Part shown: positions 55,913 through 64,000 of the stretch, in pieces
Layout of the letters: the number at the start of each line of letters is the position of its first letter
How positions within the stretch are numbered: the first letter of the stretch is position 1
Assembly: GCA_021234155.1 (NCBI GenBank)
Contig: JAJEKV010000040.1
Location: forward strand, 3,327,799 to 3,391,798
Source of the DNA: Isoetes taiwanensis
Lineage: Eukaryota > Streptophyta > Lycopodiopsida > Isoetales > Isoetaceae
Direction of reading: 5' to 3'
DNA length: 64,000 nt
Made by a program: the position numbers and the translations under genes
The notes under the pieces: model-generated
What the model saw: only the letters and a program-made list of their open reading frames with translations
Databases searched by the model: none
What the model was told of the DNA's origin: nothing

Positions 55913-56939
55913 TCACAGTCACAGTCAATTTCACTTTTGCACTTTGTATTTGGGTTGGTGAGAGAGCTCTATATTTCTTAATAGAAATGGTTTTTAGGTT
56001 TTGATGACCGCATAGAATCGATGTTCCTTTCCTCCTCCATCATGAAGCTTGAAAATAGAGGACGCATGTAAATGGAGTCCGAGATCGTGGTATATTCGGC
56101 AAAAGAAAGTGGTATATCTGGCTATCCTTATCAACCAGGTGGTATATCTGGACAAAAAAGTGGCATATTCGGCCTTAAAGACCAGGCGCGAAACTACGCG
56201 ACGGAGTCCAAAATCTTTGCTCAAATCGATATTTCTTTTCTATGGGCGGCTTGATTTGCTTCAAAAGCATTTTAATCGGTTTTTCTGCCTCTTTGACACC
56301 TGATTCGTGAAGAGAAAAAGAGATTTGAGTCCAAATAGAGTCATATTGATGAAAAATTGGCTCAAAACAGTTGGTTTCAAGCCTGAAATTGTGCAGTGGA
56401 TGGCTAGATATACCACGATCCAAGACTCCATTTATTGCTGTTGGAAATTCCCATTCAAGCTACTTCTGTCCATGTTCGCACCTAGAAAACCTCATGAAGA
56501 TACTTTTTGTCTCGGGGGATGCACCTAGAAGTAGGGGATATGTATGTCTGCATTCGAAGGGTGGCCAAAAACATCCCTAGTATACTGATCTTTGGAAGCC
56601 AAGCTAAGTGAAATTTGTAGCATATTTATATGAGGAAGGTAAAAGATATCTTATGTAATATGGATGTCAAATAGGGCTGCCCCATGTTCTGACCCTTTTT
56701 GGAATTCATCTGCCTTCGACGATATCATCTGTGAGAATGACTGAGACAATTCGTCTGTAGCATTCTATGTGTCCCTGCTTCGATTTGAGCCATTCCATGC
56801 TGATGATTTTGTTTTACTTCTTCAATGGAATTATCTGTACTGATATGCTTGTCTTTATAGTCTGAAAAAGTATCCGATATTCAACTGGTTTACTTGTGGT
56901 CATGGTCATCTTTCTAGTAAACTTGACTTTCATCCTCTT
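55913..56939. other. Intergenic with a short GGTATATCTGG repeat
   Basis: No gene. Between 56088 and 56175 the phrase GTGGTATATYYGG recurs four times at irregular spacing, giving an open frame with GISG repeats (56072-56254) that I do not regard as coding. Confidence 0.4.
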
Positions 56940-57985
56940 CACATGGGCAAAAATCCAGAAAGCCCTTGGATATGTGGTGCAGAGTGGTTGTTTGGTATTT
57001 CTTTTGTGTGCATAGTGGTTGATGGGAAACTGTGCTTTTTGGGCTTTGGTTGAAATCTTGAAAGTCATTAAATCTGTCGCGCATATTAGCTGTTTTGTAT
57101 TTCTTTTGGTGCATAGTGGTTGTTCATGGGAGAGGTCTGTGCTTTGTGAGTTTGTGGCCTAAATCCAGAAAGCTGTTGGATTTATTTATGGGAGACCCTA
57201 TGTCTTTGGATTTTTGGCTGAAATTCAGAGAGTCATTGTTGTTTGGTATTTCTTTTGTGTGCATAATGGTTATTTATGGGAGACCTTCGCTTTTGGGTTT
57301 TTGACTGAAATCCAGAAAGCCATTGAATCTATTTATGGGAGACCTATGCTTTTTTGGATTTTTGACCGAAATAAAATATGGCATTGGATCTATAGTGCAT
57401 AGTAGTTGTTTCGAATTTCTTTTGTATGCATATGATTGTTTGTGGGAAATCTATGCATTTTGAGTTTTTGGCCGAAATCTAGAAGGGCATTGGATCTGTG
57501 GCGCATTGATATTTCTTTGTGCATACTCATAGTGGTTGTTTTTGGGAGACCTGTGCTTTTTGGGTTTTTGGCCGAAGTCGAGAAAGCCATTGGATCTGTG
57601 GCACATAGTGGTTTTTTGATATTTCTTTTTTGTGCATAGTGGTTGTTCATGGGAGACCTGTGCTTTTTTATTTTTTGACAGAAAACTAGAAAGTCGTTGG
57701 ATCTGCTTATTAGAGACCTATGCTTTTTGAGGTTTTGGCAAAAACTCAAAAAGACCTTGGATCTGTGGCACATAGTGTTGTTTGGTATTTCCTTCGTATG
57801 CAAAATAGTAGTTGATGGCGCACTGCGGCGCTTTTGGGTTTTCGAATCAAATCAAGAAAGTCGTTGGATCCGCGGGCGATAGTGGTTGTTTGATATTTCT
57901 TTTATGTGCATAATGGTTGTTTATAGGGGACCTATGCTCTGTGGAGTTTTGGTCAGCTTCCAGAAAGCCTTTGGATCTGTTTTTT
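56940..57985. repeat. Diverged satellite array, left part
   Basis: Built from two alternating blocks: about 60 bases with TATGGGAGACCTRTGCTTTT, GGGTTTTTGGCCGAAATCCA and GAAAGCCATTGGATCTGT, and about 48 bases with GGCRCATAGTGGTTGTTTGG and TATTTCTTTTGTGTGCATAG. Units of about 60 and 107 bp alternate irregularly and differ by 10-25 per cent. Both strands show open frames of 60-137 codons, none a gene. Confidence 0.85.
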
Positions 57986-58789
57986 GTTTTTGGTGTGTTT
58001 TGGGAGATATTGTTTTTTTGGTTTGAAAAAATAAAAATAAAAATAAAAATTCAAAAAACATTAGCAAATTCATGAATTACATATAAACCGTCAAATATAG
58101 CACAAATCCCATAACACACCAAAACAAAAAGTTTCATTTTTTTTTTTCCATATGAAATGCATCCACGATAACATCATCTCTTCAATCATCTCTTCAATAT
58201 CTTCATAAAAGCTTACTGCGCTACAATGATGCAGGACAAAGGACATGACCAGAATGACCAACTAGGCAGAGAATCAAGTAGTGGGGTGTGAAACCCTACT
58301 AAATCCGCCAGGAAATTTGCTGTTGCCTAGAAAACTTAAGCAAATATGAGCATATTATACATCATCAGAAATATCCCAAAGAGAGCTTTCCAACGCAATA
58401 GAAAACACTCAAAACGGAGTCTGGATTCAAAAGTTACGATTTAAAAAACCTATTACCATCAAATCTGCATGGCATGCGGTTTACAAAAATGCATTCGGAT
58501 TGAAAAGTACAAAAAACAGGTACCTATCTTGATAGATCTGGAAAGATCTCTACATAAGCTTCCCAAAGAGCCCGAGATGATCTATATCTGACCTCTATAG
58601 CTCAAGTTATGAGCGCAGAAATAGTTGACATCCTCTCTCTAGCGCTTCTCTTCTTTATCTATTTTTAGTGCCTTAGATATTACATACAATGGTTTTGTAA
58701 AAAAAAAAAAAAAAAAAAAACTCCTCATAAAAATCTTATTTTTGATTAAAATCTTTTTTCTCCAACGCAAAATTTTGTAAAAAGCATTT
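57986..58789. other. Unrelated sequence interrupting the satellite
   Basis: Starts with an (AAAAT)n stretch near 58027 and contains an A20 run near 58700-58720. No coding frame, terminal repeat or target duplication was found. The satellite resumes with GGGAGACTTATGCTTTTTTG near 58800. It may be an inserted element or a remnant of the original flank. Confidence 0.4.
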
Positions 58790-60020
58790 GCAAATGTAAT
58801 GGGAGACTTATGCTTTTTTGGGTTTTTAGTCGAAATTTAGAAATTCATTGGATCTGTGGCGATAGTGGTTGTTTGGTATTTCTTTTGTATGCATAGTGGT
58901 TATTTATCAAAGACCTGTGCATTTTGGGTTTTTGGCTGAAATCTAGAAAGCCATTAACGCTATTTATGGGAGGCCTGTGTTTTTTGGTTTTTTGGCAAAA
59001 GTTGAGGAATTCATTAAATCTGTGGTGCATAGTAGTTGTTTGGTATTTTGTTTTGTGTGCATAGTGGTTATTTATGGGAGACTTGTGCCCTTTGAATTTG
59101 TCTCCGAATCTAGAAAGTCGTTGGGTCTGTTTATGGGAGATTTATGCTTTTTGGGTTTTTAGCCGAAATCCAGAGACTCATTAGATTTGTGGCACATAGT
59201 GGTTGTTTCATATTTCTTTTGTATGCATAGTGGTTATTTACAGGAGATTTGTGCTTTTTGGAATTTTGGCCGAAATCCAGAAAGCCCGTTGGATCTTTTA
59301 TGGGAGATATGTGTTTTTTTGAGTTTTTGGCCGAAATCCAGAAAGGCATTAGATCTGTGTATGTAGTGTTGCTTTTGGTATTTCCTTTGTGTGCATATTG
59401 GTTTTTTATGGGAGACCTGTGCTTCTTGTATTTTTGGCCGAAATCCAGAGTGCCATTGGATCTATTTATGGGAGACTATGCTTTTTAAGGCTGGAATCCA
59501 AAAATTTGTTGGATCTTTGGCCATTGATTGAATTTGTGGCAGTTGGTTAATGACATATCTTATATTATAATGTTATTGTACCATGGATCTAGCTCTAATT
59601 TGGATAAATAAAATCTGATTGATTCAACGATGATGATGCTATCTTTTTTTGAAGTATTATTTTTTTAGCTTTGACGATTATGTAGGAAGGAAAAAATCAT
59701 CTATTACCTATGCAGGTTCTCATGATTCCCAATATTCAGTTGGATGCCCTAGTATTTATTTGGCTGAAATCTAGAAAGCCATTAGATCTGTTTATGGGAG
59801 ATATATGATTTTTTGAGTTTTTGGCCGAAATCCAGAAAGGCATTGGATCTTTCCGCATAGTTATTCTTTGTTATTTTCTTTGTGTGCAAAGTGATGATTT
59901 ATAGGAGACCTGTGCTTTTTGGGTTTTTGGCCGAGTTCCAGAATGTCATTGGATCTGTTTATGGAAGACTTATGCTTTTTAAGTTTTTGTCTGGAATCCA
60001 GAAAGCTATTGGACCTGTGG
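58790..60020. repeat. Diverged satellite array, right part
   Basis: The same two blocks as the left part, down to isolated units at 59760-60020. Two 95-base stretches beginning TGACATATCTTATATTATAATG (59550) and GATATATCTTATATTATAATG (60050) are a second, longer-period repeat of about 500 bp containing AAATCTGATTGATTCAA.., so part of the array has a higher-order structure. Confidence 0.8.
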
Positions 60021-60558
60021 CCGTTGGTTTGATTTGTGGGAGTTGAATGATATATCTTATATTATAATGGTATTATGGCGTGGATCTAGTCCTAATTTGA
60101 ACAAGAGATCTGATTGATTCAATGATGATGGTGCTATCTTTTTTTTAAGGACTTATTTTAGCTTTGATGATCATGCAGGAAGGGAAAAATCATTTATTAC
60201 TTTCGTGGGCTTCTTACGATCCTCAATATTCATTTGGCTGCATTTTTCATGGCAAGGGAAAGGACAAAATAGTTGTATATCCTCTTGTGCAGTAGCAGAA
60301 TGTAGTCGGCTGATGGCTCTTGATGACCACATGTCTTAATGATATGGCAGAGTTGCACCCTCAGTTCAACACCGACTTCTTTCCTAGCTCTAGTCCATGG
60401 CAGATCAAAAAGCTTAAGTCTGATGTATGTAGAAGCTTTCTGAGTTTTGTGAGCTAATGATCACTTATGCCATGGTTTTGGCACTCTACTATGGCTATTA
60501 GAGCTTGCGTTTAGGGGAGTAGCAGGTCTGACTCTAGAGCGGCGAGTTGATCATAGGA
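60021..60558. other. Intergenic, no gene seen
   Basis: Holds the end of the 500-bp higher-order repeat (to about 60235) and otherwise nothing I can support. Confidence 0.4.
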
Positions 60559-60559
60559 T

Positions 60560-60710
60560 GGATAGATAGATAGATATTATTTTAACATCCACGGGAAGCC
60601 TACAACATGGCATGAGATGGGTCTATACATAGTATGACTCTGGGCAGTCTCAAACTCGAGACATACATGTTCTAGGACTAGTTTGTTACCACTAGACCAA
60701 AAGCCCAGGG
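60560..60710 (-). mobile_element. tRNA-derived SINE
   Basis: On the minus strand from 60710 the head folds like a tRNA. CTGGGC pairs with GCCCAG as an acceptor stem, TGGTCTAGTGGTA (60687-60699) fits the A box, and GTCTCGAGTTTGAGAC forms a T-arm-like stem with a B-box-like GAGTTTGAGACT (60647-60658). The body ends in CGTGGATGTTAAAAT and a (TATC)n tail (60560-60576). About 150 bp in total, a typical SINE length. Related tails without heads lie at 13235-13390. Confidence 0.7.
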
Positions 60711-61289
60711 TAATCTACGGCGCAAGGTTTCGATGTTTAATTTATGATGCTCTTTCTATTTTGAACTTTCTACCTTTCTTTGCTAGATTTTGGAGGAAAT
60801 GACAATTTCGTGCTCTAGAAGCTAAGCATTTTTGGAAATAAAACTTTATTGCAATCTCAATCTTAGGTAGGAACAGGACAATTCCTTAGTTTATGTCGTT
60901 CTTCACCTTTTCCTTGCTAGGTTTTGGAGGATGGGCTTAGCAGATTTTGCGCGTTGGAAGCTAAGCAGGTTTGGAAAACAAGACTTCTATTACAATTCCA
61001 GTTTTAGGTGGGTTTGAGAGAATGATTCTTTAGCTCCGAGATTCCACAAAGCAACAAAAAAACATGAAGCAACTAGGCTTAGGCAACTTTTTAACGATAT
61101 CAGATCATTCATTTATCTTTTGTCAAGTAGGTGAATTCTTATTATTTTGGAAACTATTTCTAATGCCAGTTTTTGCTCACCCAAAAGTCCTGTATTTTTG
61201 CTTATGAATTGGTAGGAGAATTACATGTATAGTTGCAAGAAAAAAAGACCTGCTCAGACTCAAAATTTTGATGCATGATTAACTAAGAG
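60711..61289. repeat. Intergenic with a two-copy diverged repeat
   Basis: Two similar stretches of about 110 bases (GTTTTGGAGGA.. GAAGCTAAGCA.. TTTTAGGTRGG) lie at 60785-60880 and 60920-61015. No gene. Confidence 0.45.
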
Positions 61290-61830
61290 AAGTTTTCTAA
61301 AGCTCATTCTAGAATGGGACTCGCATGAAACCAACAAACCGCCCGAATAAGGTACTGCTGAGAGAGAAGAGGAAGCGCCGATGAGAAGTCGAAGCAGAAA
61401 CATGCCTAAAATAGCGAACTCCCAACCAGAATGGGCATGCGCCGCCCGCATGCATGCAAAACATGCATGCTCGTCCCATTCTAGAATGGCGATCCGATGT
61501 CTCGGATCGATGGGATTATATGCTCTATCTAGAGTGGTTCTATTTTTGCTGCCATGAGATGGATCTATTTAGGATAATGTTACTGGAGAGCAAGCATCGA
61601 TGCAGATTAAGGTACGCCGAATAATGCCAAGTAGGTCTACAATTTGCAAAAGCCTCACACGCAAATTGATGGTTCGCGACATATGGGAATATATTGGAAG
61701 CTTATGGCATTATTTTTCTAAGACATGTTGTCTTTGTCATCTATATATTTTGCAAATTCTACATTCTCGAGCTGCGACTCGCATGACACAACAACGCCCG
61801 ATGGATGGGGCTTTTCTATTCATCCCAGCA
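61290..61830. repeat. Palindrome-rich module R, copy 1
   Basis: Contains CATTCTAGAATG (61305-61316), GCATGCATG/CATGCATGC hairpin arms (61449-61471), the perfect palindrome CCATTCTAGAATGG (61477-61490) and CGATCCGA/TCGGATCG arms (61491-61510), followed by a 300-base flank (ATTAAGG, CAAAAGCYTCACAC) shared with copy 3. No protein frame fits. Confidence 0.6.
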
Positions 61831-62269
61831 GTGTAATTACAATGGTAGAGAGTGGGTAGCTGCATATCGCAAGCTACCCAAAAAACAAAAAATACAGGGA
61901 ATATCCAGTCATAACACCTGGACCCCAAAATACAAAAATATATCATAGATGTTTGGCTAGTGTACGCCTTAGGCTTATCACGGATTAAAAAAACCCGCCC
62001 TTTTCGGTTTTCGAGGAAAAACCCTAGCGATAAGCCCTAGGCAAAGGGCTTAGACAACGCCCGCTAAACTTCCCAAAAACCCACGCCCAAAAGAAACCAA
62101 CGCCGCAACAACGCCCCTTCAATGCACATAAGACCACAAAACACAATAGAGAAGAACAAAAACCTCAAAAAAGCGGGGGGTCGATTAAAGCGCCGTACAC
62201 GCGAACAACATATATAAACAAAATACTTAAGGGAGGGAGGGAGGGAGAGCATAGAACATAACCCCAAAC
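61831..62269. other. Spacer between modules, no gene seen
   Basis: C- and A-rich on this strand (for example ACAACGCCC, AAACCCTAG). Minus-strand frames at 62064-62267 show no domain. Confidence 0.4.
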
Positions 62270-62460
62270 ATCACACCTAAGAGAAAGCGCCGGCGAGAAG
62301 TCAAGGCGAATGCAAAGAAATAGCGATCCCCTAACCGATGAGAGGCCGAATGCATGCAATGCATGCAGCAACGCGATGTAACTCTTGCATGCTCGTCTGC
62401 TCGAAATCGCGATCCGGCCGGATCGACCAGATTCTCGAAGCCGCGACTGCATGACACAAC
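62270..62460. repeat. Palindrome-rich module R, copy 2
   Basis: Shares AAGAAATAGCGATCCCCTAA and CCGATGAGAGG with copy 3. Contains ATGCATGCAATGCATGCA (about 62350-62367) and the perfect 16-base palindrome CGATCCGGCCGGATCG (62410-62425). GACTGCATGACACAACAACG matches 61777-61796 in copy 1. Confidence 0.65.
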
Positions 62461-62779
62461 AACGCCTCGAAAGAAGAGAACTTCCCGCCGATCCGCAGAT
62501 GAAGGCTCAAGAATTGCCCCATAGTGGAGGAATGCCGAGGTAGAAGCGCAGACGAAAGGATAGGAAGAGATACGAAAAGATAGGAAACGCCAGAAGGGAT
62601 GCGCCAGAAAAGGTCAACGCAGCCAAGGTAGAAGAGAACCGAGAACGATAAGAAACGCCAGAAGGGATACGCCAGAAAGGTCAGTCAAGAGAAACAAGAA
62701 TGATAGGAAATGCCACGAAAAGGTCAACCCATGCAAGAGGAAGCCCCTCCTCTGCATGAGAGCATAGAACATAACCTGA
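62461..62779. repeat. Short A/G-rich repeats between modules
   Basis: GATAGGAAACGCCAGAAGG and close variants recur near 62578, 62647 and 62702 with GATACGCCAGAAA and AAAGGTCAA. No gene. Confidence 0.5.
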
Positions 62780-63310
62780 AACACCGGCCGGGCTAAGAGA
62801 AAGCCGATGAGAAGCCGGGCTTAATGCGTGAAGAAATAGCGATCCCCTAACCGATGAGAGGTCCAAATGCATGCAATGCATGCAGGCAACGCATGCAACT
62901 CTTGCATGCTCGTCTGGCTCGAGAATCGCGATCCGTCGGATCGATCTGCATTATCATTTAGCACTCCATGGACATCATACCATTGTATAAACTACCATGA
63001 GGTGGTTCTATTTAAGATAATTGTGCTCGAGGACAAGCAGCAATAAAGATTAAGGTAAATGAAAGAATATCGAATAGATCTATGTGTTATTGCCAAAAGC
63101 TCACACATAAATTGTTGTTTTCCTACATGTTGGAAGATGCTACAAGATGTGTATGACTCAGAAACTATGAACATCTCAGAAAAAACTCTATATTTCTAAT
63201 GTATCATAGATTCTTCAGGTGGTTGAAGATTATACTCCAAAACATGCCGCCTTGGTCAACTATATATTTGCATATTCTAGATTTTTATTCAGCACTTCAT
63301 GCACATTATA
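62780..63310. repeat. Palindrome-rich module R, copy 3
   Basis: Repeats the palindrome cluster (AATGCATGCAATGCATGCAG, CTTGCATGCTCGTCTGGCTC, GATCCGTCGGATCGATC at 62930-62946) and the 300-base flank of copy 1 (TCTATTTAAGATAAT, AAGATTAAGG, CTATATATTTGCATATTCTA). Confidence 0.6.
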
Positions 63311-63639
63311 CCCTTGTATAAACATGACAATAAATAAAAAGCATGATAACTATTGACATTAATTAAGTCCCCATTAACTCCCTTCTTGTTTTGGTGCATA
63401 TTCATACGACTAACAACATCATTTTAAGCCTATTACAACCAAATAGTAGGTCCTTTGGGATTTATCCCAAATATAGCCATAAAAGGACTTGCTCTACTGG
63501 TACCCAGTATTGTAAGCAAATTCCACAATCGGCATTGCACCGTATATTGAGCTTAACTCCCCTTTAAGATTGAGTAGTAAGTAGTGTATCATGGACATTC
63601 AAGTTACGGAATCCTAGCTTTTTGCTTGTGTTTGTCATA
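63311..63639. other. Intergenic, downstream of the edge gene
   Basis: No feature supported. This would be the 3' flank of the minus-strand gene at the right edge. Confidence 0.4.
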
Positions 63640-63999
63640 TCATTGGAAGCCTGGGATCATCTCCTGAATCTCCTCTTCTTTCCAGCCTCCCTTTCTCAGT
63701 GTATATGCAACATCTTTTAAGTAGTCACACAATGTTTTGGACATAGAATCTTGACACTCCTGATCGTTAGCAAGCTCAGCATTATAAACGCATACTACTT
63801 CCTCAGCCCCTGAAACATGACTCCACAATTCCACCTCCCCTTTGATTTGGGATGGTGCAAGAACTATGAAGCTCTGAAAACTCCTTTTGGAGGTTTCCTT
63901 TAAACATTTCTCTATGATATTGTCTTTGGAGTCTTGTTTCATGATTTTTTCCTTGGTGCTCCATCCAGATGCTTCTAAAATGCATTGGAGGCTCTTCAT
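63640..63999 (-). CDS. C-terminal part of an unidentified protein (cut by window edge)
   Basis: A frame of 119 codons runs from the edge to a stop at 63640. It is protein-like throughout: SFQSFIVLAPSQIKGEVELW, SHVSGAEEVVCVYNAELAND, TLCDYLKDVAYTLRKGGWKE and EEIQEMIPGFQ. The Met near 63999 need not be the true start. I do not recognise the family; it looks like a soluble alpha/beta or helical domain. No splice acceptor is required within the visible part. Confidence 0.5.
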   Translation of the reverse strand: MKSLQCILEASGWSTKEKIMKQDSKDNIIEKCLKETSKRSFQSFIVLAPSQIKGEVELWSHVSGAEEVVCVYNAELANDQECQDSMSKTLCDYLKDVAYTLRKGGWKEEEIQEMIPGFQ

Positions 64000-64000
64000 T

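Noticed and set aside
56940-59488. Several open frames of 60-137 codons with HRSPINNHYA-type repeats
   Set aside because: They lie within the satellite, occur on both strands and change frame from unit to unit.

Overview
This window is nuclear DNA of a land plant with a large, repeat-rich genome. The evidence is a P-class PPR gene, an amino-acid transporter gene split by introns, a plant-type mitochondrial uL18 gene, Ty1/copia, several LINE families, Helitron-type ends and tRNA-derived SINE sequence. The repeat load and the mix of LINEs would fit a fern or another non-flowering vascular plant, but I cannot fix the species.

Host genes are few. (1) An intronless 708-codon PPR gene lies at 30303-32429 (+). 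(2) A complete seven-exon AAAP family transporter (GABA-transporter-like, 449 aa) lies at 49147-52541 (+), with splice phases that all fit. (3) A short uL18-type ribosomal protein gene converges on it at 52725-53078 (-). (4) The C-terminal end of an unidentified protein enters at the right edge (63640-63999, -). Weaker exon-like remnants, some next to transposon junctions, lie at 5060-5246 (-), 6952-7056 (+), 18573-19317 (-) and 23300-24077 (+).

The rest is mobile and repeated DNA. 1-5343: a degenerate tandem duplication with a 1.1-kb presence/absence segment. 5859-6951 and 53500-55912: two copies of a LINE with a C-terminal zinc knuckle. 10064-14215: a Helitron-type end, a perfect 5 x 82-bp tandem array, two foldback MITEs and small minisatellites. 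14461-18243: a 3'-truncated copia element (minus strand) with its 5' LTR and primer-binding site. 19318-22450 (-) and 33650-39650 (+): three copies of a bicistronic LINE whose two ORFs overlap as TAATG. 24096-25119: a TIR element with a 10-bp target duplication. 25120-26870: a tandem array of about 370-bp units carrying tRNA-like A and B boxes. 44450-48515: two further LINEs on the minus strand. 56940-60020: a diverged satellite. 60560-60710: a tRNA-derived SINE. 61290-63310: a palindrome-rich module in three copies.

The most unusual content is an unclassified element, here called Z, present as a partial copy (34961-36510) and a longer copy (39651-44440). It has a TATA box, three iterons and a Kozak-perfect ATG, then a chain of broken but protein-like frames (basic, acidic and NLS-like segments) matching no family I know, and a recurrent hairpin motif. 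A second window-wide signal concerns data quality: near-identical repeat copies differ mostly at CAG/CTG (plant CHG) sites, as small indels and substitutions. This suggests basecalling errors at methylated CHG sites, so many frameshifts in the repeats may not be real.
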